DNA of 64,000 bases from RHKX01 sp963784885 (GCA_963784885.1 CAWATA010000006.1:248001-312000), one strand, 5' to 3'. Positions 26,785-38,147 are shown, numbered from the stretch's first letter. The notes: generated by a model from the sequence alone, not told the origin. Numbers and translations are program-made.

Positions 26785-29025
26785 GTGGCGAATGAGCCGG
26801 CCATGCGACGGTATCTACAGGCTCTCGAGAGGCGTAAGTGGGTCGTCCTGGTCGCCATGGTGCTCGTTTCGACGACATCCTTCGTGCTGTCAGCAACACA
26901 GACGCCCGTGTACGAAGCATCGGCCCGGCTCCTGCTGGGCCAGAGTCCCATCACCGATATCCACGGCTCGGTGTCGCCGGCGAGCCAGGCGCAGTCCGGC
27001 TGGACGCTGGCGACGCAGGCCGAACTAGCTGAAACACCCAACGTCGTGCGGCGAGTGCTTGCCGCCGAGCCGGGTTCGAGCCTATCCGTCGGGGAATTCC
27101 TGCGTGACTCGAACGTCACGGCCAGCTCCGACTCCGACGTCCTCACCTTCGACATCCGCAACGCGGATGGGCGACTTGCCCAAAGACTCGCCAATGAGTA
27201 CGCCCACCAGTTCACGCTGTACAGGCGCTCGCTCGAAACCCGGTCGATCGAGCTTGCCCTCGACAAGCTCGGAACCGTCAACGGTTCGAGCCTCCAGGAT
27301 CCGGTCGACAGAAAGGCCGAGCGATTGCGGACGCTCGAGGCACTTTACGCAGCCGCGGTACCGCTGCAGGACCCCGCAACCTCAAGCGAGACGGTGCAAC
27401 CGCGGCCGTTCCGCGACCTTTTTAGGGGGCTGATTCTCGGCGCAATCCTGGGGCTCAGTCTCGTTGCGCTCCGGGGGATTGATCGCGAGCCGGAGAGCAA
27501 GATCAGCGCGAACCTCGACTTCGGCATGGCAGACCGACCGCCGGTCGATCGGTCGCATCCCCGCCCTGCGTCTGGCTTCTCCCGGGTACGTCGATCGGTC
27601 GCACCGTGGTTGCTGGTGGCCGTCGCCTCGGCGGTCCTCGGAGTTGCCCTGGTCTTCGCACCGGCCGTGGCGCTCATCGGCGCTTGTCTCGTCCTCGTCG
27701 CTGCGCTCACGGCCCAATTCATTTACCTGCCGGTTGCATTGCTCTTCGGCGGGGCCGTCGTCATGTCAAGCTCCCTCGTCGACCTGCCCGGCAAGGCTCA
27801 ACTGGGCGGGTTCACGGCGAATGCGGCGCTTACCGCCGCCTACTCGTTCCTCGGGGTACTGCTCGTCGTCTCCGGTGGGTTGACCGCATCTCGCTGGCCC
27901 GGCTTAACCGTTCGCCGCACCGTCAGCAGCTTGATGCCGTTCATCGGATTGCTGCTTCTTGGACTGCTTTCGCTCACTTGGGGGGAGCCCTCGATCGCCG
28001 GCATTCAAGGCGTCCTCGTGTTGCTCGTGTTCATCTTGTGCGTTCTCTGCGGTGCTGCGATCGCGGCCCGTGCGTCTGCACCTGTGTCGTTTGCCGGGAA
28101 GGTGTTCGGCTGGGGGGCAATCGCCGCCCTTACTCTCTACGTTGCAAGCCTTGCGTCCGGCGGGATCGGGTCGGGTGCCGTCGTCGGCAATCGGTCGTTC
28201 GCTCTCTTCGCCCTCCTCGTCATTGCTTGGGCGGTTGCTGGATGGCGGTACCGCGCCAGGTTCGGACGGGCGTTGACAATCGCCTTCGGGCTCGCCGTTC
28301 TTCTGAGTCTCTCGCGCGTCGCATTTGCTGCCGCGCTCGTCATCTCATGTCTGGCGTGGATCAACCCCCGGACCTTCGGCGGGTGGTTCCGATTCCTCGC
28401 GATCACGGGCGCAGGTATCGCACTTGCCTATCTCGCCGTTCAGCACATCGGCCCTCTACACGAGCGCATCTATGCGGGCGACGTCAGATCGATCGGCGGG
28501 GGGATCTCCATCAACCTCACCGGCCGCTCCGAGTTGTGGACGACAACATGGGACTCGTTCATTACTTCGCCCTACCTCGGGCATGGCGCAGGAAGTGCCG
28601 TCCGACTGATCACAGACACGTACTCGTTCTCGATCGGCCATCCACACAACGATTACCTTCGGCTTCTCCATGACTACGGAGTGCTGGGAGCATTCCTGTG
28701 GGTCGTCGGCTATGTCGTACTCCTCTCGCGGACCTGGCGGTCATGGCAACGACCATCGACCGAGGACAAGCTCAACCAGCGTCCTGCCCCGAGCGATGAG
28801 CTCCGCATTCACGCGGCGGCGTTCCTTGCGTTGGTCGGAGTAGCGATCGCGATGATCACCGACAACGCGATCGACTATCTCTTCGTCATGGCTCCGCTCG
28901 GCGTACTGGTAGGCCTTTCACTTGGTCTCACCACGAGGTCTCCAGCGGCTGAGCCGCCCCCTGCCGGCGCCATCGCCGAGCCCACGATCCACGATACCCG
29001 CAGCTCCGTCGTTCAGAACGTCTGA
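26785..29025 (+). CDS. Fusion of Wzz chain-length determinant and O-antigen polymerase/ligase (Wzy_C)
   Basis: The protein has 746 residues. Residues about 5-235 are a short Wzz domain: MRRYLQALERRKWVVLVAMV and the first helix, the extracytoplasmic part, then PFRDLFRGLILGAILGLSLVA as second helix with the usual preceding proline. From about 270 onward there are ten or more hydrophobic helices of an O-antigen ligase. The conserved loop reads GISINLTGRSELW, and SIGHPHNDYLRLLHDYGVLG is the Wzy_C signature with its key histidine. Wzz and Wzy are normally separate proteins; here one chain would polymerise repeat units and set their number. The reading frame is intact. It ends 20 bases before a convergent glycosyltransferase gene. 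Confidence 0.85.
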   Translation: MANEPAMRRYLQALERRKWVVLVAMVLVSTTSFVLSATQTPVYEASARLLLGQSPITDIHGSVSPASQAQSGWTLATQAELAETPNVVRRVLAAEPGSSLSVGEFLRDSNVTASSDSDVLTFDIRNADGRLAQRLANEYAHQFTLYRRSLETRSIELALDKLGTVNGSSLQDPVDRKAERLRTLEALYAAAVPLQDPATSSETVQPRPFRDLFRGLILGAILGLSLVALRGIDREPESKISANLDFGMADRPPVDRSHPRPASGFSRVRRSVAPWLLVAVASAVLGVALVFAPAVALIGACLVLVAALTAQFIYLPVALLFGGAVVMSSSLVDLPGKAQLGGFTANAALTAAYSFLGVLLVVSGGLTASRWPGLTVRRTVSSLMPFIGLLLLGLLSLTWGEPSIAGIQGVLVLLVFILCVLCGAAIAARASAPVSFAGKVFGWGAIAALTLYVASLASGGIGSGAVVGNRSFALFALLVIAWAVAGWRYRARFGRALTIAFGLAVLLSLSRVAFAAALVISCLAWINPRTFGGWFRFLAITGAGIALAYLAVQHIGPLHERIYAGDVRSIGGGISINLTGRSELWTTTWDSFITSPYLGHGAGSAVRLITDTYSFSIGHPHNDYLRLLHDYGVLGAFLWVVGYVVLLSRTWRSWQRPSTEDKLNQRPAPSDELRIHAAAFLALVGVAIAMITDNAIDYLFVMAPLGVLVGLSLGLTTRSPAAEPPPAGAIAEPTIHDTRSSVVQNV

Positions 29026-29045
29026 GCCGGGCGGCCTGGCATTGG

Positions 29046-30240
29046 TCAGCCATCCCGACGAAGCGGCGGCCGGGCATCCGAGGCAACGTCAGCCCACAAG
29101 CCGATCAGCGCCTCCGCCAACGCCTTGTTACTGAAGCGTGACGCTTGGGCCCTGGCTTGGGTGGCCAGCTCCGAACGAGCGAGGTCCGAAGAACTGCGGA
29201 AGTGCCGCTCAAGTGCGTCAACGAGAGCAACAGCGTCCCCCTCCGTCACGATGACGCCGCCGCGGCCGACAACCTCGCGCAATGCGCCGCAATCGTAGGC
29301 GAACACCGGCCTGCCCAAGGCCATCGCCTCCACCGGTACCTTCCCGAACTGCTCAACCACATGGGTCGTCGTGCGACTCGGACGACACGAGCACGTCGGC
29401 AGCGGTGAGTAGATCGGCCACCTGAGGCCGCGAAATGACTCCGTGCACCTGAGCCCATGCGCGCGTGGCCAACCATCTCCTGATTATCGGGTCCGACGAG
29501 GCGCCGCCGGCTATCGCAACGCTGACGGCATTCCGCTCCGACAAGCGGTCCGCGACCTCCAGGAAATCCTCCAAACCCTTTTCTGGCGAGAACCTGCCGA
29601 CGAAAGCAAGCTTTGCGCTCCGACGCGAGAGTCGGCACCGAACCACTGATCGCAACCCGCCTGGGGCGCGATCGGTCCCGAAGGCACGTCGACGCCCGTA
29701 CCGGGATGGGTACTCGTACGGATCCCCGGTGCGAGCTGGAGTGCGACCTCTGTGCTCCCGCTGGACCAACCAATTGCGTAGCTGCATGTCGGAGAACGCG
29801 CCGCCCGACCAACTTCCTAAGGGCGCCCCCGGGCCGTGCAGCTTGGGCCCGTTCTCAGCGAACTGGACCCCGACGGGATTCGCAGCTTCCGGGCGAGCTG
29901 AATCGACTGCAGAGCAACTCCCTGCCACGGCTCGCATTCGACGTGGAGGACTGCGTCGGGCCGGACTTCAGCGGCCACAGATGCTCAGGCCCCGAAGGCC
30001 TTGCCAGAGCGGCGCTGAAGGCGAATCGAGGCCTCGAGCACACGACGTCATATCCGTCGCCGCAACGGCTCAGCGCTGCGGCGTCCCACATGGTCTGGAA
30101 CCTCGCCGGCTACGGCGGTGACGCCGTCGATGCGCTGTCCGATCGCGGCGAGCTTTCCGTCATTGAAGGGCGCGCTGTAGGTGTTCAGCGACACGACGAG
30201 CGCTCGTGATGTCGTAATCGCGCTTCCTGTCGAGCTCCCC
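29046..30240 (-). pseudogene. Family 4 glycosyltransferase, frameshifted
   Basis: N-terminal part near 30080-30210 (ALVVSLNTYSAPFNDGKLAA), then divergent sequence. AKLAFVGRFSPEKGLEDFLE lies near 29600 and PQVADLLTAADVLVSSESHD near 29370. The donor-binding end VEQFGKVPVEAMALGRPVFA is at about 29300-29357. GRFSPEKG and the ExxG-like EQFGKVPVEA block mark the GT-B fold, GT4 type. Several frame changes occur between these pieces. The 5' boundary is approximate. It presumably adds a sugar to the exopolysaccharide repeat unit. Confidence 0.65.
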
Positions 30241-30358
30241 TCAACGACATCGGGCGACGACCCGTTCATGGTCGGGAGAAACCGCCAGGCTTCAGATAGC
30301 CGTACGCCCAGAGGTACGGCAGGGCTCAAAGCGGTTACCAGGGTCCGGTCGCGTCGAT

Positions 30359-31235
30359 TCATCGCAGCCTGCCATTCATCGTCAGGACGGAGGCTTCACG
30401 CTTGCCTCGCACGAACCGAATACGATTTCCGCCGACGGTGTGATGCGGGCAGCGACTCGTATCCCCCTTCGCCCGCGAGCCTGGAACCGCCTCCGAAGGA
30501 CAGACCGGCGTGAGACAGAACTCGATCCATACTCCCGTCCGGGTCTCCAGCAGCGACTCATACCGCAGCAGCAGTCTCGGAACCCCGCGACTCCCGAGAT
30601 GACGCACGAGACTGTTCTTCGCATCCCGTTCCAGGGCTGCGCGTCCAGGGCTCGCGGCGGTCCATCACCGTGTCGCGCAGCTCGGGATGGTTTGCGTACT
30701 CGGGGCGGGCAACGTCGGCGCTGCCATGAATAGGCAACGCCTCGGCTGTCGCGAACCAGGTGGATGAGGCGCATGTCCACCTCAGGCACAAGGTTCAACA
30801 GGAAGGCGTACGCCGGATCCTTCGTGGAGTCGAGGATCACCTCACAGCCGGAGACACTCCTGATCGCGAGCGTAGAGGGCTGACATGGTTGCCGCGATCG
30901 TGGCCAGATCATCCGCGTGCCGTCGTCGCAGCATGGGTACGAGGAGCCGCGCGATATGACGGTGCCGCGCGTATTCCGCGGTCGAGCGCGCAGCATCTGC
31001 TCGACTATCGACTTGAGCCCACCCCGAACGCCACCATCGCCGACTTCGCTCCAGAATCCGCATTCACTGAACGGAATACCGCAGCCGCAGAGCTCGTCGG
31101 TGGTGACCGCTTGCCAGATGCCGCCGCAACTCGCCGACCGGTAGGAGCCCCGGAATACTGGCCGAGCATCGCAGCGAGCAGAGTGCTTCCACTGCGACCC
31201 TCGCCGCCGATGTACAGCACGGGTACTCGAGTCAT
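30359..31235 (-). pseudogene. Sulfotransferase, frameshifted
   Basis: The start at 31235 gives MTRVPVLYIGGEGRSGSTLL, whose GRSGSTLL is the PAPS-binding P-loop of sulfotransferases. In other frames further on are ELCGCGIPFSECGFWSEVG, a common motif near the substrate side, and VILDSTKDPAYAFLL followed by LIHLVRDSRGVAYSWQR (the 3'-phosphate-binding region). A C-terminal LLRYESLLETRTGVW completes it. At least three frame changes. Enzymes of this family transfer sulfate from PAPS to a carbohydrate, which suggests a sulfated polysaccharide. Confidence 0.7.
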
Positions 31236-31239
31236 CTCC

Positions 31240-32887
31240 GTGTCCGTGCCGGCCCCATGTCCGTAGTCGGGCGATGGTCATGCGCTTCGATGGCCGTATG
31301 GCCGATGGCAAGCGACCCCAGTTCGAGCCGCGATCGGAACGGCCAGAGGATCGGCGAAGTAGAGGATCGTTCCGACGAGTCAAGGCGGCCAGGATGGGCC
31401 GGCAATGGTCTGCCCGCCAGATCGCCCCGCAGGCGAGCCCGCCGGCGCCATAGCAGAGCGCAGCGCGTCGCCGCGACCATCACGAACGTCGAGTCGAACC
31501 CGAGAATTCCCCAGATACGCCGAATCTGGACCAACCGCGAGGACGTTCACGATCGAGGATGCTCACAGTCCAGGCGACTGCAGCGCCGGTCATGCCGAAG
31601 GGGGGTATCAGCAGAAGGTTGAGTCCTATGTTCGGCCACGAATCCAGCTGCCGTGTTCGCGAGCACGAGGAAACTCCGGCCGCCCATCAGGAGGGTGAGC
31701 AATGCCGGACCGGCAACGACGTCGACCATCAGCGCAAGCGACAGAATACTCAGGATCGTCGCGCCGGATTCGTATCCGCTCCCGAAGACCTGGACGAGAA
31801 GCGGGGCGAACGTCGCCATCACGAGGAAGATCGGGATCGAACCCAAGCGAGAGCCAAACCGTCACGAGCCGGTAGAGCTCCCGAACTCGGTCGAACTCGC
31901 GCTGCGCGAGCAGGGAGCTGAGTACAGGGCCCAGCACGAGAACGAGGGCGACCAGTCCGAGGGCCCCAACCGTGACCAGTCTCGAGACCGCCGCGTAGAC
32001 CCCGGCCGCGCTCGATGAAACCAGAAGCACCGACGAGCACCACATCGATCCAAAGCACGGCAAGTTGAAATACATCCGCCGGCCACTGGGGGGCCGTGAA
32101 CGCCCAGAACTCACGAAGCAGATGCCGCGACGAACTCGGCGGCCGAAGGTCCTGGGGATTCGGGATGACGTTCGACGCTCGTCATCCGGGAGATCGAGAA
32201 CACCGCGATGACGAAGCCAATGGCAAGCGGTAGAGCCCACAACGTCGCGAACGTGGCTGCAGGCAGGGCAATCGCGAGTGCCAGCACAGGCCAGGAGGAA
32301 CCGGAAGCCCGGCTTGAAGATGTTGTCGAGGATGACGGTTGGTCGCATCGTTCCCAGCCCGCGGGTGGCGGCAAGGAGAACAGCCATGAGTGCGGCCAGC
32401 GGGATGAACGGGGCAAGCACCTGAAGGTAGGTGGTCGCGTCGGCCTCGCTGCCCCCGTCCTTCACGAGTCCTGGCCGAGAAAAGGCGCAAGGGCGAACAG
32501 GCAGATCGCGATGAGGACCGAGAAGATCGCTCCCGGCACGAGGGCGACGCCGATTCCCCGCCGTAGGTCGTGTATCCGGCCGACGGCCCTGTATTCCGGG
32601 ATGGTCTTGACAATCGTCGCGCCCGCTCCCAGCTGGCAGATGACGATCAGCGTCGAGAAGATCGCCACGACTTGGAAAAAGACTCCGAAGTCGGCGACGG
32701 TCAGTGCGTGGGCCAAGACCACGACGAAACCGAAGCTGAGGACAGCGTTCGCTACGCCGCCGAAGAGATTCAGTCCGAATCCGCGTACGACGGTGCGGAT
32801 CACCGACCGATCGGGACTTCGATGCCCTCGTTTGAGTGCTCGCGACGGTTCGAGGTCGGCTGCTCCGGCCTTTCGCAACCTGTTCAA
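31240..32887 (-). pseudogene. Oligosaccharide flippase (Wzx/MATE-like), frameshifted
   Basis: The intact N-terminus (start 32887) reads GFGLNLFGGVANAVLSFGFV and ALTVADFGVFFQVVAIFSTL. Successive hydrophobic segments follow in other frames: YLQVLAPFIPLAALMAVLLA, AGVYAAVSRLVTVGALGLVA, FLVMATFAPLLVQVFGSGYE and SILSLALMVDVVAGPALLTL. Near 31560-31620 is LLLIPPFGMTGAAVAWTVSI, the typical late-helix motif. Together about fourteen helices, as expected for a Wzx flippase moving lipid-linked repeat units across the membrane. At least four frame changes. Confidence 0.7.
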
Positions 32888-32901
32888 GATCGACGAGGCG
32901 C

Positions 32902-34159
32902 TCAGGCGTGGCCTCCCTCGTCAGGAGTGCGAACTCGCATGTCCGCCCCGTCTCCCATTGCGCGGTGGTAAGTCTCGAGCAGCGATCTCCGATGCTGCTC
33001 AGGCGCGAACGTCTGCTCGAAGCGGTCCAAGGCCCCTTCGCCCATACGCATGGCAGGGTTCGGCGACTCGAATGCGTTGATGCATTCACTCAGGTGCCCA
33101 GCGTCCCCCGGCGTGAACAACCGACCGGTTCGGTCGTCCTCGATGTACTCGGCAAAGGCGCCGTGGCGTGGACCAATCACCGGAACCCCCCGAGCGTAGG
33201 CCTCTGCGACGACCATGGGCGACCCCTCGTACACCCGTGACGGAACGATAAGGGCACGGGCCTTCGTCAGGATCTCCATGCTTCGATCGTGAGGTTGACC
33301 GCCAAGGAACGTCACGGAGTCGCCGCTTCGCCCGAAAGCCCTCTGGGCAGAGTCTCGGGACGGACCATCGCCGACTACCACCAGCTGTCCCATCTCGCGC
33401 GACCACGAAGAGGCCAAGGAGGTCGAGGCCCTTCTCCACGGTGATCCGCCCGAGAAACAGGAAGTAGTCACCCGGTCCCTTCCGTCGCTCAGCAGGCCTG
33501 GGAACGAAGTTCGGAATGACGTCGATGCGATCGCCGGGAATACCGCTCGTGACAAACCGGTCACGCGCGAACTGCGCCAAGGCGATGAAGCGCGACACAT
33601 CGTAGGTCCACGTTCCCCTGAGCCGGTGGAAAGCAATCGAAGCAGCGAGCGGCATGCTTGCAGCGGCCGATCGACGATAGCAGCGATGCAGTACACCGCG
33701 CCACGGGCCACGTCCGACACACAGCTCGCATGGCTCGCCATCTCGGAACAACTGTGCATTGACGCATGTGGTGCGGAAGTTGTGAAGAGTTGCAACAACT
33801 GGAAGCCGGCGAGCAGCGACCTCGCTGAACACCGCTGGGCTGATCAAAGGAAACGTGTTGTGGACGTGGACTATCTCCGGTGCCGTCCGCTCGAGGAAAG
33901 CGCCGAGGTCGTTCTGATCCTCTCGAGACCAGACGACACGGCACGGCAGCTTCGCTTTCTCGAAGGTCGAGAACGCTGCGATTTCGTCACTCGACCGTTC
34001 ATAGATGGAGACTTCGCAACCGGCATCGCGAAGGAGGTCCATCTCGAACTCGACGGCGGTGTTCTCCCCGCTAGGCTGTGCGGAGCGGTAACGGTTATGA
34101 ACGAAAGCGATACGCAGTCCCGTTGACTCCATTGGTCGCGGGAGAGGGCGCGACGCCAA
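32902..34159 (-). pseudogene. Family 4 glycosyltransferase, one frameshift
   Basis: The first 250 or so residues are in one frame (start 34159 or the in-frame ATG at 34132): LRIAFVHNRYRSAQPSGENT, APEIVHVHNTFPLISPAVF and DYFLFLGRITVEKGLDL. The rest is in another frame from about 33400: LVVVGDGPSRDSAQRAFG, ALIVPSRVYEGSPMVVAEAY and GAFAEYIEDDRTGRLFTPGD. This is a complete GT-B, GT4 enzyme with a single shift near 33405. The ExxPMVVAEA segment is the donor-sugar-binding signature. Probably an exopolysaccharide repeat-unit transferase. Confidence 0.8.
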
Positions 34160-34888
34160 GAACCGACGTCATGATCTGCGTCGGACATGGAGAGCTCTCC
34201 CAGGCGAGGAGACACAAGAACTCGCTGTTGGTCCAGCCATAGCGACCGCTCAGGCGGCGTGGTTCGGACGCAAGCCGATACAACCACTCGAGTCCGGTCC
34301 GCTGCATCCACTCCGGAGCGCGCCGCTTGCTGCCGGCCAGGAAGTCGAACGCGGCTCCGACGCCCATCACGAGGGCCGGCGCCAGGCTCGCCGCATAGAG
34401 ATGCATCCACTGCTCCTGCTTCGGCATTCCAAGACCACACCACACGATGTCGGGCTGGGCCGACTTGACAATTTCCACGCTGTGCTCGAACTCCAACGAC
34501 CCGACGGGTGCAAAAGGCGGGGCACAGGCCCCGCAGATCGTCACGCCGTCCAGCCTTCGGGACAGCGCATCGAGGACGGCCGGCGTCGATCCGTACAGGA
34601 AGTGACGGAGGTTTGGCCGATTGGCGCGCCAAGACGCGCGTCATGAGATCAGGTCCGGCTATGCGCGTTGCATTAGTCGCACCCGCCCGGCGTTGGACCC
34701 ACGCCACCGGGGATCCATCCGGAAAGACCATCCAGGCATCGCTGAGTGAACCGCGCAGCGGATGGGTCATGAACCGCGGCAACGAGCGTATGGACATTGC
34801 CGAGACAGGCATAGCCGCCTTCACCGGACCGGACGCGGTCACACACCGCTACGACAGCGGAGTCCATGTCGCCAACAAAGCAATCCAC
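34095..34888 (-). pseudogene. WecG/TagA/CpsF family glycosyltransferase, frameshifted
   Basis: The start region MDCFVGDMDSAVVAVCDRVR, GGYACLGNVHTLVAAVHD is followed in another frame by AGPDLMTRVLA (about 34650). A third frame holds the characteristic VEIVKSAQPDIVWCGLGMPK and QEQWMHLYAASLAPALVMGVGA, then PEWMQRTGLEWLYRLASEPR. The last blocks are diagnostic for the family that adds N-acetylmannosaminuronic acid or related sugars to lipid-linked acceptors. At least two frame changes. Its end overlaps the following glycosyltransferase start. Confidence 0.8.
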
Positions 34889-34920
34889 CCCAGTACGGGC
34901 TCAGTGGTGAAGCGGATCCA

Positions 34921-36515
34921 TCATTGGCCCGCTGGGCCGTCGCGAGTACCGCCGCCCGCTTCCGGCGACGTCGCGTCACCCCTGGGAATCGAGCCGTAGT
35001 AGCCCGCGTATTGACTTTGCCGGAAGTCATCTCCCGTGACTACGACACCGAGTTTCGGGGCGGGCAATCGTTCAAGCGTGCGAGCGAGCTCGTCGAGGGC
35101 GGAGCGGCCGAATTCCGAGCCTGACGACCACCACAACGGCGTCGACCAAGCGGGATATCGCTATCGCATCACCCGTCTGAAGCAATGGTGGTGCATCGAC
35201 GAGGACCAGATCCACTCCATACCCCAATTGTCTGACCATCCCGGCCACCGTTTCGGATAGGACGAAATCGCCGGGATCGGGTGGAGGGGTGCCGACCGGT
35301 AGGACGTGCAGGCTCCCAGAACTGCCTCTGGCAGGCACGCGAACGCCGATCGGGTTCCGCCGCCGCTTCTTCGGGATGAACATCGATCGAGACCCGTGCC
35401 TCGGCAAGACTTCGAGCTCTCCTAGAGCAATGTCAGTGATCCCGGGGCTTCGGCAACGCCGAAGAGATCATCGAGGTCTCCGCGCCGGAGATCCAGGTCC
35501 ATGAGGACAACACGACGCCCCGCCCGTGCGGCGGTCACAGCGAGGTTGGCGATCGTCGTTGACTTCCCCTCCTCCTGGGTGGCGCTGACCACCATTATGG
35601 AGCGAAACTGCTTATCGACACCGACCAGATCCAGGTTCGCCCTGAGCATCCGAAATGGCTCCGCGGCGGCGCCATCCGGCTCTGCGAGCATTACGAGCCT
35701 GTTCTTCCTACGAACGCTTGGGGGCGCCTCTGGAAGTCGACCAAGGAGTGGCAGCTCCAGATCGGCGGCGATCTCGAGAGCCGAACGCGGCCGTGTGTCG
35801 ATCGCGTTCCACACCAGCGCGATGCCGATCCCCAGCATCAGCCCGATGACGGCCGCCACGAAGACCGTTACGGACGACGTTGGGTTGGGTTCTGGATGCG
35901 CTGCTGGCGGTCCGGACCACCACAGCGTGGGATGTCTGCAGTGCCAGAAGGACTCTCAGCTCTTCGCCCTTGCTGGCGAGCTTCTCGTAGATGGCAGACG
36001 ATTCCTGCCCGGCCGCCGAGAGATCCTTCAGGCGCCCTTCCACTCCACGGCGGGCGCGACGCAGCGACGCGGTATCGAGCGATTTGCGGTACCGCACGAA
36101 CTCACGCGCATATGCATTGACAAGGCGCCTGGCACCGGTCGGCGTACGGTAATCGACGATGAACTCGATGAGATCGGAGTTCGGGCGACGATGTCACGCT
36201 CGATTGATCGAGAAACGCTCCGTATCGATATCGGCACCTTCGCCGTCTGCAAGGTCGCCCTGACCACGGCCGGGACGCCGAGCGAGGTCGGCCTGCGTCT
36301 GTGACTCGCGAGCGGCATCCTCGGGACTGGCCGGCGCTGCCCCCGATAGTGCCGAGCTCGCATCTTGGCGGCTGAGCAACACCTGTGCCTCGGCCGCGGT
36401 AGGAAGGCGTCTGTAAGGCCGAGTAAACGAGGGCTGCAGCAAGAACCGCGACGACGATCGGAAGAACGATCCACTTTCGCTGGTAGAGGATGGTGAGGTA
36501 GTCGCGCAGGCTCAT
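34921..36515 (-). pseudogene. Wzc-type polysaccharide co-polymerase / BY-kinase, frameshifted
   Basis: The N-terminus SLRDYLTILYQRKWIVLPIV is the first Wzz membrane helix region. The coiled-coil part includes GRLKDLSAAGQESSAIYEKL. The second helix is AAVIGLMLGIGIALVWNAID (about 35800-35860). The kinase domain holds Walker A SATQEEGKSTTIANLAV (about 35560) and Walker A' VVLMDLDLRRGDLDDLFGV. Walker B LVLVDAPPLLQTGDAIAIS lies in another frame near 35170. The C-terminal end is YAGYYGSIPRGD, with tyrosines that could be the autophosphorylation cluster, although shorter than usual. At least four frame changes. This protein would govern chain length and export. Confidence 0.75.
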
Positions 36516-36597
36516 GAGGATCCGGAGAGGCTCGGGAATCTAATCGCTGACAAGGGACTGAAGCCGGCCTTCCGCGCGAACTCGCCGACTGCTGCCG

Positions 36598-38147
36598 TCA
36601 GAGCCCGCGACGCATGAAGGCGAATGGAACCGTGCGCAGCAGGATCTTGATGTCAAGCCACGGCGACCAGCTGGCGCCGTAGAGGTAATCGATCTTCGAC
36701 ATCTCATCGAGCGGGATTCGGGCAGAACCAAAGACCTGCCACAGGCCGGTGATGCCAGGCGGGAGGATCAGCCGGTGCCGGTGAAGCCCCTCGACCAGCT
36801 GATCCTCGTCAACGACGAGCGGACGTGGTCCGACGAGGGACATGTCGCCTTGAGGACGTTCAGGAGCTGCGGCAACTCATCCAAGGAAGTGCGTCTCAGC
36901 AGCCTCCCGACCCGAGTGATCCTTGGATCGTCCTCGATCTTGAACAGACCCCCAGCGGCCTCGTTTCGATCTCGAAGCTCCGATCGTCGGGCGTCGGCCC
37001 CATCGACCATCGTCCGAAACTTGAAGATCTCGAACACTTCGTCATCTCTTCCGACACGCTGCTGTCTGAAGAAGACCGGCCCGGGCGAGTCAAGCTTGAT
37101 CGCTATCGCCATGACGACTGCGGCCGGCGCCAGGATCAGCATCATCGCGGATGCACAGGCGAGGTCGAAGGTCCGTTTTACGGCCCGCGACGACCGGCCA
37201 AGACCGTGTCGCCGAACCCCGAGAAGCGTCGCTCCCTCGACATCATCGACCTCGAACGCGGGGCCAAGCACCTCGAGCAACCGGGGCAGGACGGTGACTT
37301 TCACGTCAAGGCGCTTGACGATACGGACCACATCGAGCAGCCGATGGTCGTTGCTCTCGCTCTGGCTCGGCACGATCAGCACCCGGTCAATCTGGTGCTC
37401 GAAGATGAGGCGATCGAAATCATCGAGATCGCCGAGTTTCGGCACCGCGCCGGCGCCGTTCGCCTCCGGACTGAGCGGAACGCGTCCGACGACCGTCGTG
37501 CTGGCGCCCAGTGACCGCTCGAGCTTCGTCGCGAGCCAGCCGGCAGCACTGGCATTGCCAAGGATGAGACACCGCTCACTGGCAACGAACGTAGTCACCA
37601 GCCGCCTGGTGAGTGCTCGCGACAGGATCAGCCCGACGAACAAGAGCCCCCACAAGAGAATTGCCTGCCCTCGACCGAACGTCCCTTCGACGAGGTTGTC
37701 GCCGGCGAGGAAGACGAGCAACGTGTAGCCCGTCGCCATGCCGAACAGAGCTGGTGCCTCGTCCAGCGTTGTCTTATTGACGAGATGCTCGTCACGGTCG
37801 TAGAGCCCGACCACCTTGCAGATCGGGACGACCATTGCGATCGCGGCGATCGCCCAAGCGCCGAGGCTGTCGTCGCCCAGAACGATGATGGCCAAGACGA
37901 AAGCGGTTGCCGCCGCGACGACATCTGCAACCGCGAGCGACCTTCTGTAAAGCGCATCTCGTCGCGCAGAACTGTTCGAAGGGGTTACAACTTGGATCGC
38001 CCGTCGTTGCGGCCGCAACGACGGACGATCCGACGGGCGATCGAAAAAGGGGCGTGTGCGATCGACAGGTCGAACGCCAGGTGCGCCCGTCAGTGCAGCT
38101 CTTTCGGCTCCTTCAAGGAGAGCAGACGCTTCCTTACGGTTCGTCAT
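36598..38147 (-). pseudogene. Polyprenyl-phosphate glycosylphosphotransferase (exopolysaccharide initiator), one frameshift
   Basis: Long first frame (36768-38147): four N-terminal helices, a CoA-binding-like domain with CLILGNASAAGWLATKLER, and the start of the catalytic domain, RTFDLACASAMMLILAPAAV and GPVFFRQQRVGRD. It then has FKFRTMVDGADARRSELRD and TSLDELPQLLNVLKAT. The remainder is in a second frame (36598-36843): MSLVGPRPLVVDEDQLVEG and ILPPGITGLWQVFGSARIP. A single indel near 36850 separates NVLK from DMSLVGPRP. The enzyme places the first sugar-phosphate on undecaprenyl phosphate, as in WbaP/CpsE. It is the promoter-proximal gene of the minus-strand half of the locus. Confidence 0.85.
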
